From Malachius bipustulatus (lineage: Eukaryota; Arthropoda; Insecta; Coleoptera; Melyridae), in the NCBI GenBank assembly GCA_910589415.1, contig OU342633.1, forward strand, positions 19,568,858 through 19,632,857: 64,000 nucleotides of DNA, given 5' to 3'. The notes beneath the pieces are model-generated. The model saw only the letters and a list, made by a program, of their open reading frames with translations, was not told where the DNA came from and did not search any database. The translations under genes were made by a program, and so were the position numbers. Numbering within the stretch: position 1 is the stretch's first letter; every line of letters starts with the position of its first letter. This document shows, piece by piece, positions 1-12,636 of this stretch.

Positions 1-303
1 AGGCACTCATGCAAGCTTTTTGTAATGCAATACGGCTCAATAACGATCACAAAAATGATTAATTTTTGGAAAAACTCAAAAGCATGGATTTTCATGATAT
101 TTTACCTCGTACTGGTTCCTACATTGTGAAGTATCTCGGAAACAGTGCGTCCTAGGACAAAAATAACAAATTTACATTAAAGTCAGTGGCATGCAAATTA
201 TTTATTAAAAAAGGTAAGAACAAGCCCAGATCTCCGCCACTGGATTGAAGAATTCTTCATTGGGAGTATCAGATCATGTACTTCAATTATTAGCACAACT
301 AAA
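1..303. other. Unassigned flank
   Basis: AT-rich sequence with no convincing gene, splice signal or repeat boundary. It is simply the left flank of the mariner-like element that follows. Confidence 0.5.
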
Positions 304-2493
304 TATACAGGGTGATTCATGAGTGACCTTACATAGACCAATGGTGATAAGCGGACTTCAAGGCGGGTCGAAAACCACAAAAGAAATTTTTTTTGTGTGA
401 TTGGTTAAGAAGTTACAGGGTGTTTTATCTCTCAGGTACAAAACTTTGATAGGCGATATTTCTGAAATGGCTGGAGATATTTTGTCGAAATTTACTAGGA
501 ATGGTGCATTCCGGAAACTCATCAAAACCGCATTCTGAGTTAATTAAAAATCCAGGACCGGACTTGAAAATTTTTGCCCCCATGGTCTTTGTTGAAAAAG
601 TTTATTTTCTGACCGTGCTACTGAAAAACTGTCATCGAATTTGAAAAGATAAGAAAAAACTCTATAGAAATCATTCCTCAATTTGAACGGCACACCCAAA
701 CCGTCTCGAAAAAAAAAATGTCAAAGTAAAACTTCTCAGTAAATTATCGTTTTCGAGCAGACATATTTTACTTAATGTTCGTCTGAATTCCTTCAAATTT
801 ATTTTTTGACTTGTTTCTGTGGGAAAAATGTCAGTGTAAATTAAATGTTATCAATATTAATGTTATAAACGGTTCTCAAAATGTCCTTTACCAACTTCAA
901 TACATTTCCTGCAGCGTTTCCATAAATTTTGGTTTACTTTTTGAATTATTTGCCTGTTGTTTCTAATTTCATCAGCAACTACCAGTATTCGCGTCCTGAG
1001 CTCCTTTCTGGTACTTACTTCCGTTTTTTAGACTTCCTGCTTCATATGGACCCATAGGTGATAGTCTAATCTAAAACAGTGAGGTTGGGGGACCTAGGTG
1101 GTCAGGAATGAGGGCCGCCGCGCCCGAACCAACGATTGGGGTACTCATTGTGGAGATGCTCTCCGACTTGTCGAGAAAAATGCGGTGGTGCCCCATCTTG
1201 CTGGAAGGAAAGAGCACGCCTGTTCACGTTCGCCTCTGCAAGCAAGTCGGGCAAAATGGAAAAGTAAATAAATTTCCCCCGTGAGCCTGCTCGCAGCAAA
1301 AAATGGGGTCCTATCCTATTAGGGTATCATTTGCAATGCCACACTGCACATTTATAGAAAATCTGTTGCGAGTTCTTCTGAATAACAGAGCGCGGATTTT
1401 CATATGCCCATCATAGGTGAGAGTTTTGTTTATTCGTTACACCATCCCGCGTGAACTGAGCTTCGATCAGTACACAAAATTCTACGCAGTCCATTCAATG
1501 GAACTTCATTGAATGGTTGAAGCCTCTGTATGCTTTGTACGTGACAGGGATGGCATCCGCTCTTCTTTTTTTCAAAGTTCGCCATACTCTTGATTGAGAA
1601 ATGCTCAGTGCTTGCCCAATTCTTCGCGTACTTGTACTTGGATTCACTGCCACCATCTCCACGATGTTTTGATGGCTCCGATTTTCCAATTGAGGTTCAG
1701 CATTCCTTTGAACTCAGGGAAATATGCCGTGGTTTCGAGAAAATTGGAAAACAGACGCGAAACGTTACATGGGCCGGTGTTCTTCGATTGTGTGATCTTC
1801 TATGGTATTCTCTCGCAGCTGCTCTTGAATTTCCATTGCAGAAATCATACACAAACATAATGTCTGGTATTCGTTATTAGTGAAATGATTTGTGATTATT
1901 AGTGAAATCTGAAAATTTTGTAGTTGACACCTGATTTCCCAGTAATAAATCTTGGCCTTCTGTCCAACATTTTTCCCACAGAAACAAGTCAAAAAATAAA
2001 TTTGAAGGAATTCAGACGAACATTAAGTAAAAGATGTCTGCTCGAAAACGATAATTTACTGAGAAGTTTTACTTTGACATTTTTTTTTCGAGACGGTTTG
2101 GGTGTGCCGTTCAAATTGAGGAATGATTTCTATAGAGTTTTTTCTTATCTTTTCAAATTCGATGACAGTTTTTCAGTAGCACGGTCAGAAAATAAACTTT
2201 TTCAACAAAGACCATGGGGGCAAAAATTTTCAAGTCCGGTCCTGGATTTTTAATTAGCTCAGAATGCGGTTTTGATGAGTTTCCGGAATGCACCATTCCT
2301 AGTAAATTTCGACAAAATATCTCCAGCCGTTTCAGAAATATCGCCTATCAAAGTTTTGTACCTGAGACATAAAACACCCTGTAACTTCTTAACCAATCAC
2401 ACAAAAAAAATTTCTTTCGTGGTTTTCGACCCGCCTTGAAGTCCGCTTATCACCATTGGTCTATGTAAGGTCACTCATGAATCACCCTGTATA
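304..2493 (-). mobile_element. Mariner-like DNA transposon with ~520-bp terminal inverted repeats
   Basis: The sequence from about 306 to 830 reappears in reverse complement at about 1970-2491, starting with TACAGGGTGATTCATGAG and ending with its complement. A TA dinucleotide lies just outside each end (304-305 and 2492-2493), the target duplication expected for Tc1/mariner insertion. The 1.1-kb core carries minus-strand remnants of a mariner-type transposase. The arms differ by scattered substitutions, so the insertion is not fresh. Inverted repeats this long are unusual for mariner, whose ends are normally tens of bases, and make the element a potential hairpin. Confidence 0.85.
1040..1850 (-). 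pseudogene. Decayed mariner-like transposase
   Basis: Two minus-strand open pieces resemble insect mariner-type transposases of the kind with an N-terminal helix-turn-helix. Positions 1495-1689 encode a helix-turn-helix-like stretch (SHQNIVEMVAVNPSTSTRRI, then a second helix around SISQSRVWRTLKK). Positions 1102-1299 encode the catalytic-core signature FQQDGAPPHFSRQV, in which the Asp of QDGAPPH is one of the acidic catalytic residues; downstream, a PPRSPNL motif follows an in-frame stop. Stops and frame changes separate the pieces, so no functional enzyme can be made. It lies between the long inverted repeats of the surrounding element. Confidence 0.75.
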
Positions 2494-3356
2494 CTATTCA
2501 AAAATACGAATATTTTCTTAAAACTTTAACACCCTGTATTTTCTTAACGAAGCATTTTCCGAATATAGTTTATGAAGCAAACTCATATTATTTTTCGATT
2601 CTCTATCGTTCCCTAGAGCTAACAATAAGATAAAACCTGAATCACCCTGTATAGACGGTTTTTTAGACAATATAAAATTGTAGTTGAATTTAAAATTTTT
2701 GGAAAATAAGTGACAGAACGTGGCCGAACCACTTCCAGCAAGTCGGCAAAATTAACGCTACTGTAAAAATGTCTTTAATAATTATTATTAATTAAGTACC
2801 GGAAAAATTTCGTCACGTACAGTTTATCGTTATGGCGAACATTACGTGATGAACTATTAATACTGAAACGTGTTAATTTCCGTTTCGTGTAATATAATTG
2901 TAAATATTGGATATTGAATTATTATGTTACATTTTGCAAATTAAGATCAGGATAAATAGAAAAAAAACATCACAACGTAGGGTAAAAAATGCGAAAAAAT
3001 CCCATCTGTATGTTTTTAGTTCTCCAATAATTGTTAACTGACAGCGTTTCACCAATTTTTCCTTGTTATTTGAACATTATTTTCTCCAAACTTCAATTTT
3101 CATTTTACTCGTTCCTTACCTTTTAAATGCAGAAATTTAATTTCTACTTTTCTACATTATTCCAATCTGAAGTGACAGCTGCCAGCACACGTTATTTCCT
3201 TTCACCTTCCAAGTTTCTGACCCCCTAATTCCCGCTGCTATACCAAAATTTATTTTTTTATTTTTGTTCTATATTTTTTTTCTAGATTTTGACAATAGGA
3301 AGGAAACCTTTTTTTTCTTGATACTCGATTTTATTGAATCATAATAATGTCTCATA
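2494..3356. other. Intergenic DNA with stray mariner-type ends
   Basis: No gene seen. ACACCCTGTA near 2530 and ATCACCCTGTATA near 2641-2654 match the ends of the neighbouring element family, suggesting small, partly deleted relatives. The rest is AT-rich and featureless. Confidence 0.4.
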
Positions 3357-3960
3357 AAGTTTACAGGGTGATTTTTTTAAAGCGTTACAAGACAAGACGA
3401 TATCTCTAAAACGGTTAAAAATATTTTCTTGAAAGTTTGGTGACGTAGTTACAGGAGGGGACATTATTTCAGAGGGACGTGAAGTTATCCGGGACAAAGA
3501 GTCTTCTAATTTTCTTTTCTGGACGCGGTAAAACAAATAAATCGAACGCATAAATGCATAATAGTATTGTCGACCAAGAGATATAACGAAAAAATCTAAT
3601 TGTTAAACTGTCATATTTTATGACTTCAACAATATTTCAATAATCCAAAAATTGATAAAATGACAGAAGTCGTTTCGTTATATATCTCTCTGGTCCAACT
3701 ATAATAATTTTTTCCTTACTATTCTCGGCTTACTTTACAAAACTTCGAGGATTGGGTATAAAAATGACCTTATTGTGATTTTTTTGGAATTTTTTCCTTC
3801 ACTCTCGTTTGAGGGATGTGCAATTTTCTATCAGAAACGAACTATTTGCTCTTCAGCAGGGGGACGTGAAGTTATCCGAGACAAAAAAGTCTTCTAATCT
3901 TCTTTTCTGAATGCGGTAAAATAAATAAATCGAACGCGTAATAGCAATTTTTCCTGACTC
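3357..3960. repeat. Pair of ~85-bp direct repeats
   Basis: Positions 3471-3552 and 3858-3943 are similar direct copies beginning GGGACGTGAAGTTATCC and ending near AATAAATCGAACGC. About 300 bp of non-coding DNA lies between them. The first copy is preceded by an ACAGGGTGAT mariner-type end at 3364. They may be parts of a larger decayed element, but its borders are not clear. Confidence 0.55.
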
Positions 3961-3972
3961 TCCTCGACTTAC

Positions 3973-5072
3973 TAATACAGAGTGTATCAGAGATGTTGAT
4001 GGGCTAAACATGAAGGGGTGGTTCCTCTTATAAATGTACCTAAGTTGAAAAATATGTTTCAGCTCAAAATTACGTTTAGTTTAAAAGATACAGGGTGTCA
4101 AACTTTAAAAAAATATAAGAGTTTTTGGCTATAACTCGTGTAAATTTTAACTAATTTTGATGATACTTGGCATGAACAATGAGCAAACAAAGGCCTTTAA
4201 TTTGGCTATTTCCGATTTTATGGATGTCTTCCAGTGGCGTAGATATTCGGGGTTTCTTCTTTTCCCCCCCACTTTTCCCTTGTTTTCTTTTACGCCACTA
4301 ACTTTTTTCCAATTACAGAACCGCTATTCGATTACCCATACATTTTAGAACAAAGAGTATTCCTTAATTTTTTTCATGCGGCGAAGTTTCCTCAAGAAGT
4401 GTCACTAATCTAATATTCAGGATTGGAGCCACTTTTTTCCCTGTATTTCACACCACTGACTTTATTGCAAATCCAATAACGCTGTTTATTAGCCAATGGA
4501 TTTTAGAACCAAAAAGTATTCTTTAGCTTTTCCCATACGACGCACTATTTTTGAGATATTTAAAGTTTCTTCGGGTTATGTCACTAATTACATTTTGCAT
4601 AAAAATTCTAGTCGGATAAATTTTATTAATGAAATCAACAATTTTGTAATGTAAATTGCCCAACATTACCTGAGAAAAATTAAAATATTTCAAAGAGTTT
4701 TTCCTTCTAAACTGCTTGGGCTATTGCACAACGTTTTTGTATTTGCAATAAAGTCAGTGGGGTAAAATATGGGGAGGGAAAAGTGACTCCAATCCTGACT
4801 ATCTACGCCACTGGAAGACATCTACAAAATCTGAAATACATGCACAAATTAAAGAGCTTTGTTAGCTTATTGTTCGTGCCAAGTAAGTATCATCAAAATC
4901 AGTTAAAATTTACACGAATTATAACCAAAAACTCTTTTTTTTTAAGTTTGACACCCTGGATCTTTTAAACGAAACGTCATTTTGAGCTGAAACTTATTTT
5001 TTCAACCTACATTTATGAGAGGAACCACCCCCTCAAGTTTGGTCCAACATCACTTCGACGATGGCGTATAAA
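3973..5072. mobile_element. Foldback element, ~280-bp inverted arms
   Basis: The left arm (about 3986-4266) is complementary to the right arm (about 4788-5063). Matching landmarks include GATGTTGATGGGC against the right-arm CCAACATCA, and CCAGTGGCGTAGATA against TATCTACGCCACTGG. The ~520-bp centre has further smaller repeats (a CACTTTTCCC tract in both orientations) and no coding potential. It is a non-autonomous hairpin element; the target duplication could not be placed. Confidence 0.75.
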
Positions 5073-5240
5073 AATGGGTTCTTATTTTGATGAGAATATT
5101 GATTGACCAAAAAATAAATATGAAACATTTCACGTTTATTGTTTCATATTTAGTTCATGTGTGGCTAGGCTTAAAAATAAAACACCAGTTTTTCTAATCT
5201 GATGAAAAAAAAAAGATCTTTAGAAAAAAATGGTACTCAC

Positions 5241-5351
5241 TCTCAAGAATGTCGATGAATCCTTGAATTATACCAAGGACCCGAGCAGTACGTTACGTAT
5301 AGAGATTCCATAGCGCTCTCCCAAATTTCATTGGGAAAAAAACCCATAGAT
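5241..5351 (-). other. Candidate spliced exon of an unidentified minus-strand gene
   Basis: Read on the minus strand, a pyrimidine-rich tract ending TATCTTCTTCCAG stands directly before position 5351, and a consensus donor GTGAGTACC directly follows position 5241. This defines a 111-nt exon. Its composition is less AT-rich than its surroundings. All three frames contain a stop, although one is open for 34 codons from an ATG, so if real it is most likely untranslated or contains a start. No protein family was recognised. Confidence 0.3.
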
Positions 5352-6570
5352 CTGGAAGAAGATATTTGAATAATTAGCAAAAAATATCAATAAAATTAAT
5401 TAAAAAATTTCTATTATAATAATAATTAATTATTATAGAGATATAGCCATGAATATAAATTAGATAATGAAATGAAAGCGTCTTCATTCGTTGAAATTCT
5501 TCAAATACTTTGCAGAATATTTTTATGAGAAGAAACTGTAGACTATTACAACGTTTAGTTGTGATTCTTAATGTCTTACATTAATAAACTCTTTTACAGT
5601 CGCTATAGACTAAAAGACAAGCCAGGCCTGTTGAAAAGGTAACAAGCAATAATTTTTTGCCAAATTATAAATTAACAAGACCAACACCAACAATCTGAAT
5701 AAAAATTGCACATGAACAGTAAATAGTTACCGCTACGGTTCATTGCATACTTTGAATAATTTAATCGTTGCGGTTTTCGTATAAAAGTCCTGTTCGTGAT
5801 TCAGTTTATTACACAAGGTGATCTGGTACGACTTTTTCCTTGGCAAAATTCTGTTTCACATATCGCCCGAGAATCGATTACAGCTCCGCACTGCAAAGCA
5901 AACTGCCCATAAGCAAAAGCTTTTGAACAAGCCTTTCAAATTATTCTGCTATGTATGTGCCGGTGCTATTCTAGGCTAGGTATGTCAGCGAACACCTTTA
6001 CAAGCATTTACATACGTGACGTTTGCATAATAATTAAAATCTCCCAATAATCCCAATGCTCGCTGAACAGAACAGTAGATCCGTTTATTCGCTCAGTTTC
6101 TATACAGAAATTATTGTCATACATGCAAAAACTGTTGCAGCATAGAACCTCAATCTACCCAACCTAATGTGATGTAATGAAAAATTAAAATTACCTAAAT
6201 TACAGTGAATACATAAACATAACCAGACATCATCAAATTTAATACAAAATCATTTATTATTGTCGTGAATTACAAAAAAAAAAGAAAGTCTGGCGGTTGA
6301 CTGAAGAAGGACATTTTAAGCCAGCATTGAAATTCTGAAACCTTACTCGTAAGTTTTTCCCTCGGTTTTTCCTATATAGAAAGAATCCTAAGAGTAAAAG
6401 TTTCTTCGCTTTGTAGGTAATTCTTCGCTTTAATGTATCACAAAAATAGTGGAAAATTCCAAATCCATAAATAGAACCTTACATTCTCGGAGAAGGAAGA
6501 GACAATAATTAAAGAAAAAATGTGACAAGTTCAGAAAAAAAGATAAGGGGACATTATTATATTTTTACAT
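5352..6570. other. No gene seen
   Basis: AT-rich DNA with no long reading frame, no clear repeat arms and no RNA gene. Two short stretches (around 5820-6120) are less AT-rich but have no recognisable coding signature. Confidence 0.4.
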
Positions 6571-7690
6571 CCCAGCTAACGTCACGTCCCTCTGAAAGGC
6601 AAATAGATCGTTTCAGGAGGTCGAAACTTGCTCATCCCGTCGTTTGACAATCCCTGCCCGAAAACGAACGAGAAGCCGTTAAATTGAAATCGTTTGACCA
6701 CCCCCTCAAAAAAACTAAGGGCAACAACGAATTCTAACCGATCTTGGCGAACTTCACAACACTTTTTTGTTTGAAAAATCGCAGAGAAAACATTTTTCAA
6801 AAAATGTGTACTCTTAGTAGTTAGTGTCATTGAATTTTTTATGAAAAAATCGATCACTTTCAGAGTGGGAATGGGACGTAATAATTGTATCTGGAGAATA
6901 GCTAGATGCAACACACGAGTCGGTTAAACAATCCCGTTGGACCGTGAAGGCTTACTTTTCTCACAAAAAGCAAATAAAAATTATAAAAAAAAAAATACAG
7001 TTTTTAACTCTGAACGGCCATAGCAAGCAGAATTGTTGTTCGAGGCGCCCTCGAGCAAATTTTCAAAGCCCCTACTGAAAAATTGATTTTTCGTCAAAAT
7101 TCGTGTTTTTCTATCGTTCATTGGTGGATTTTTGGTTGGTTTTCAGGTGTCGAAACTTGCTCCCGCGGTTTGACTGTTCCCCAAAAACGAAGTTTCAGCC
7201 GTTAAAATCGTTTGTCCGCCCCCTCAAAATAAAAATAAAAAAATGAGCGAAAGTAACCATAAACAACAAATTATCTCCGCTTCCGGCTAACTTCACAATA
7301 TCATTTTCAAAATTGTGTAATTGATCGTTTGACCATGTTTGCCCACCCGAAAATTTTGCTTCACCACGTCTAGAAAAAGAGTTATGATTTTTATTATTTT
7401 CCGTTCCCGCTAACTTCACAATTCTAAAATTCCTTCTGGAAGCTAAATGGTTACTTTGCGGGAGTCTAAATTCGTTCACCTCGTTTGATCATCGCTCGAC
7501 TAACTTTATAATTCTGGTTCGAGCCCCGGAAACCAACCGTTTAGATTAAAAAAAATTAAGAATTGTGAAGTTAGCCGGAACGAAAAATAAAAAAAATCAT
7601 ATCTTTTTTCTGTACGTGGTCAAACGAACCAGCAAAAAAACGTCACTATTTACACAATTTTTAAATTATGCGAAGTTAACCGGGAATTTT
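6571..7690. repeat. Diverged repeat and foldback region
   Basis: The phrases 'GCTAACTTCACAAT' and 'GTTTGAC' flanked by Phe-coding-like AT tracts recur at roughly 6600-6760, 7150-7300 and 7320-7480. The stretch around 7372-7440 is complementary to 7555-7630 (CCGCTAACTTCACAATT against AATTGTGAAGTTAGCCGG). This indicates a decayed foldback element with diverged subrepeats. The minus-strand open frames here are short, low-complexity and not gene-like. Confidence 0.5.
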
Positions 7691-9412
7691 TCTTTTTGCA
7701 ATTATTACTACTGACATGGATGGCCATTTCGCTTTTATTGGAGCTCATCGGCATGCCCTACCAGCAGGTGCAATTGTCTTTAGCAAAAAATGAGCCAGAT
7801 ACTTGACCCTTCAATTCACACGGAAATTCCTCTTAGAATTTTAACATCACGAAGGAGTTTTTTCCGATTAAGTCAGTTTTGCCAACTTTGGAGGTAAAAA
7901 CTATATCTACTAAAAAACAGCTAGTAAAAACCTAGCGAGGATTTTTTTTTCGATAAAAGTGCCAACATATGCGAGATGAATTGAAGCCAACACCTCAAAT
8001 TATATTTTGAAGGGAAAAAATGTAGAAAAAACTATATAGAAAATTCAGGAAGACACAAATATTGACTGGAAAAAGGTCGGAATGGCCTGCCGACTTTTTA
8101 CCAGCTTTGTTGGTAATGAACAACAACTGTTATCTTTACTTTACAACTTATCACACTGTTTTGTTTTTTCGATCGGTCAAAAAAATTTGTAAAAAAAACT
8201 CGAAATTATGTGAAAAAAAGCGGCCGATTTTTTTGCCCTTCACCTAATTTTTTTTCGAAAAACGATCTCTACAATGTTTATACGTCTATGCTTCCTCTAA
8301 GTAACTGTTCAAACAAAATCTCTCCGCGATGTACCGTTACGGAGAAAAATTCTATACGTTGAAAAAAAAGTACGGCCTTAAAATTCTCGGATCCGGCCCA
8401 TTTTCAATAGGTCGTGTTTGAGGGTCATTTTCAATGGGCATCGTGAGACAGTGCGCCGCTTCAATTGAGCCAAATTTTTACTTTCTACGACAAAAAAATA
8501 AATGGCGGCTCTAAACAGAGTTTCCTAGCAAAACGAACAGCAAATTTCCTAGCAAATTCGGGCACAAGAGCGCATATAACTATCGAGAAATCGGATTCGC
8601 CGGTCTCGAAGATTGATAAGAAATTTCGATTTTTCAGTTTTTTTTTCAGTAATAAGTAGGTATGTATTTCATCAACCAGCAACGACTGAAGCTATCCTTA
8701 TTTTCTTTTTCGGATGACAAATCAGCACAAAACTACGCAACAAAGCAACTTTCTCCTAATTATTCAACCTACCCCATATCTCTTAAACCTCTTGGACAAC
8801 CGAGATCACCATGCATTTTCTCTAAAAAAAAGGGCACTAACATACCCCTAGGATATTGAAAAAATTATCATAAAAAGCTACAATTATTTTTTATCAGGTT
8901 GGTATATCCAAGTTACCCATTTCAGTTTGATTGAAAACGACTTTGAACGTATTGTAACGTATAAAATCGTATTAATCTTCTTAAAAAAAAAACAGGGGCC
9001 ATAAAACTTGGACATTCATTCAACTGGTGTGAATAAAATAAAATTTACTGCCCACTTAAATTAAAATCACAAAAGGGTAGGTAAATTTCAGTGTATTCTA
9101 CCTCTATGTTGGGATATCACAATGAGGTAAGGTCAAGGCCCTAGTCCACGTTATACGCCTCAAGGTCATTCAGAGCCGTCGTCACCGCACAACACAATGG
9201 CACCACAGCTTGGCATAATGGCCAATCGTGGCCACTGACGACAACAATACACTTTCAACAGAAACAATAATCACTCAACATCTAAATACGGTTTCACAAT
9301 ATTCGACAACGCCAACAATGGCATTCGGTCTACGTCCGGGGTAAAAGTTAATTCAGGTGCCTTTATTCACGCACCGACAACGGAGCTCTTGCAGCGCGAA
9401 GAAGGAACGGCA
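7691..9412. other. No gene seen
   Basis: AT-rich non-coding DNA. Short open frames at 8062-8247 and 8465-8859 have low-complexity Phe/Lys-rich translations and no family signature. Confidence 0.4.
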
Positions 9413-9540
9413 CTCACTTTGAAGAACTGGAAGTGAGGAAAATAAACAATCTACCAGCACCAGCACCACCCGTGTTGCCGGTGCTGCGTTTCGTTATGTT
9501 CGCCGGTGATTCAGGAAATATTTGATTTTTTTAATAAGTA
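9413..9540 (-). other. Possible first exon or promoter region, minus strand
   Basis: A short, relatively GC-rich block (for example GGTGCTGGTGCTGGTAG on the minus strand) ends in a consensus donor AAA/GTGAGTGCC at about 9412. It could be an untranslated first exon upstream of the candidate exon at 5241-5351. Only the splice-like motif and composition support this. Confidence 0.18.
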
Positions 9541-10611
9541 AATGAACTTTTGCAAAGTGCCTTTTATATGCAAAGAAGAAACCCAATTATCTCTCGTCGA
9601 TTCGAAAAATCGTCTCATTTTAAAACCCAAACAATACCTCCAGGACATTTAGGTAGGACCTACTTCCGGTAACACGAACAAAAAATTTTTAATGACCCTA
9701 ACCATCATGTACTCGTCATTAATCCATCAGTCAGACAAGAGTTAAAAAACAACAAATTTGATCTCGGACATAGAAGTAAAGCCTTCCTCCAGTTGTTAGC
9801 CAAGAGATGTCCTGAGACTACCTCATGGGAATAACGATTCGCTCTTCCAAATCGTCGCTTATGAAACCAACAACCCTACGATGGAGTTGCATAAGCGATC
9901 ACGGTTTTTTCGGTCATTACGCGAATATAATGACCAGGAGACCATGGTGAGCACGAACATCGACAACGGAAGGTCGAAATCTTTGCCTTTCGGCTACGTT
10001 CCGCCTTCGTAATAACGGTCCGCAATCAAGAAACGCTGCACCCATCCGTCTATCGACCTTTGTCTCCATTTTTTCTCGCCAGCAAACAACTTCTCCACAA
10101 CTGCACCTTTTAAACAAGCTGACAGATTTTCAAGGTACCACTTGTGATGCAACTCCTCCGACAGGAGACCCTTTCAAAAGACTAATCTGCAAAATTCGCT
10201 ACAAAGCTCTTGGGAGGGTAAATTCTTCGATGGTATCAGCAATAATTAACAACTGCAAGAAATTTGAGAAAAAAAACAATTTATCGAGGAACAACTTAGT
10301 TCCTAAAGTTTGTCCAGATCTAAGATGAGTTTGGCATACTCCTAAGAGCTTTTGAAACGACTTGAAAAATTACCAACTCGTCCGATATTTCCATTGGGTA
10401 ATTGGGATCTTGGTTGAGATGAAAACTATTCTGCTCCTTTTGATGTTTATATTCCAGAAGCAACAAGTGTTGTTTGGTTTTAGCAAGACTTAGGAGCGTA
10501 TCTTCATAATTATTAGAGCTTCTACCCTCTCCTTTTGAACATACTTAAATGAGCCAAAAATTGAACAAAATTCACGCTGAGCACCTATAACATCTCTGAT
10601 TTATCTGAGAG
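9541..10611. other. No gene seen
   Basis: Unique-looking DNA with a few less AT-rich patches (9780-10120). The open frame at 9917-10117 on the minus strand shows no recognisable family. No repeat arms were found. Confidence 0.35.
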
Positions 10612-11375
10612 GATAGATTTCCCTCAGTTTTCCGACTTCCATTCGAAGTTCTTCCTTGAACAAAGTGTCTTCGAAGCCTCAGAATGGACGTTTATTTCCC
10701 CTAATTCTCGTATGACCTGCATGGGGCATATTCCACAATAAAAACTGTGCAACTTTGCACTTTTGGAACAGATTCCCCTCAATTTTTCGTCTTCCATTAG
10801 GGGTTCTTTCTTGAAGAAAGTGTCTTCGAACCCACAGAATTGTTCTGGGGCTATAAAGGATTTTGATGCTTCTTTTCCTGCCAATCCAATGAGTGATGGG
10901 CACGTTCATTTTCCCCAATTCGTGTATGACCTGCATGGGGTATATTCCACTATAAAAACTGTGCAACTTTGCACTTTTCGAACAGATTCCCCTCAATTTT
11001 TAGTCTTCCATTAGGGGTTCTTCCTTGAAGAAAGTGTCTTCGAGCCCACATAATGTTTCTCGGGCTATAAAAGATTTTGATGTTTCTTTTCCTGCCAATG
11101 AGTGGGCAAGTTCATGTCCCTGAATTCCTGTATGACCTGATGAGGCCTATTCCACAATAAAAACTTTGCAACTTTGACTTTTCGAACAGATTCCCCTCAG
11201 TTTTTCGTCTTTCACTTGGAGTTCTTCCTTGAAGAATGTGTCTTAGTTCTGGGTCTATAAAGGATTTTGATGCATCATTTCCTGCCAATTCAATGAGTGA
11301 TGGACACGTTATTTCCCTCAATTCCTGTATGACCTGTATGGGGCCTATTCCACAATAAAAGTTTTTGAATTGCCA
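10612..11375. repeat. Imperfect tandem repeat, ~200-bp unit, about four copies
   Basis: The block GATTCCCCTCA, followed by CTTCCTTGAAGAAAGTGTCTT, then a CCTGCCAAT segment, then CTGTATGACCTG and CACAATAAAAACT recurs with starts at about 10615, 10771, 10984 and 11185. The first unit is shortened (~156 bp); the next are ~213 and ~201 bp. The minus-strand open frames across the array (10624-11468) repeat the same peptide phrases because of the DNA periodicity and are not evidence of a gene. Confidence 0.8.
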
Positions 11376-12636
11376 CTTTATATTGCACGGCAGTGCTAAA
11401 TTAACTCCACTGATTGTGGAAAACAAATTTCCTGCTATGTAAAAAAATTGAAAAATTAAAAGTTTCAAAGTTTTTTTGTGTAATAGAGCCCTGGTATCAA
11501 TTTGAGGTGAATTTTATTTTTCTTGCCTAATTTGTTGTGTTTTTCCAAACACTCCCAAGCCGTTTTGGAGCTGTTGGTCGAAGAGCTCAGGGTCTTTATG
11601 ACGGCTGGTCTTCTCCTCAATGTTTTTTTTTTGGACTCATGCTGATTTTATGTAGTTGGGGATGTTTCCATGGGCTTGGAGTACTTGGTGTGCGTTCCAT
11701 GACACCTGTCCCGTTTTCCTCGATGATTTTGCAGCTGTCTGTGTAACATTTAATCGTATCTTCTTTGAAAGTGTTGCTCTTTCTTAGACAGTTTCGTAAT
11801 AATGAAGTTCCTCTCGAAACTTCTCGCAGCCAAAGAGTTGAATGGCTCGCTGATGAAGAGGAGTTTATGCATGAGTGAGTAATCTACTTAAAATTTTATT
11901 ACTAATGGAGGCGAGTGTTGCAAAAATTTATAACAAAAAAAGGTTCACCGAGAAAATCACTTTCTGAGAGTCGTCTAGACTAACAGCGCGTTTTAATGTA
12001 TCGTTGGCCTTATAAGTTGCAAAGTGCAGCAACTAAATGGCAAAAGGTGACATGATTTTATAACTCGCCGTGTCGGAAATTACCCGTGTAGTTAAATTAC
12101 TCTTGTGGTCTTGTGCCTTTGTGGTATTCTCATTTACTCGTAAACCTTTGCGGTTTATCTTGCTTCACCTTAAGCGGAGTCACAAAAACTATTTGACACA
12201 TTAAAAACCAACGAGAAATTAATATGTAATTAGATTATCTCGATTAGCAATCATTACTTTTCTTTTGAATTTGAACAACTTTGACACCATCCGCATATTA
12301 TTACAAAAACAGGTAAGTCGAAAAGTTCCCATTTTTTATAATGAGAGGCGCCAGATGTGTTCCCAAAGCAACAACTTCTAATTCTTCTAGCAGGAGACTA
12401 CCTTCACCACGCACGTGATCCTGATGCGTAATAATTATAAATATAAACTAAAGAGCCGATAATTTGTTGATACCATAGCCAGTCAGCACCAACACCAAGC
12501 ATACGATTTCCTGTAAATCGATGCATTTTTTTATATACCAACAATTCAATCGATTGCTGCTATAGACCTTGAAGGTCAGATAAAGAGAAGAGATAGATAG
12601 TGAAGTGAAGGTCGGTCAGAGACAGGTAAGCAAGCT
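11376..12636. other. No gene seen
   Basis: Non-coding DNA without repeat arms that I can see. A 69-codon frame at 11537-11746 has no family signature. Confidence 0.35.

Noticed and set aside
10624..11468. Overlapping minus-strand frames encoding similar peptides
   Set aside because: They result from the ~200-bp tandem repeat and have no conserved domain.
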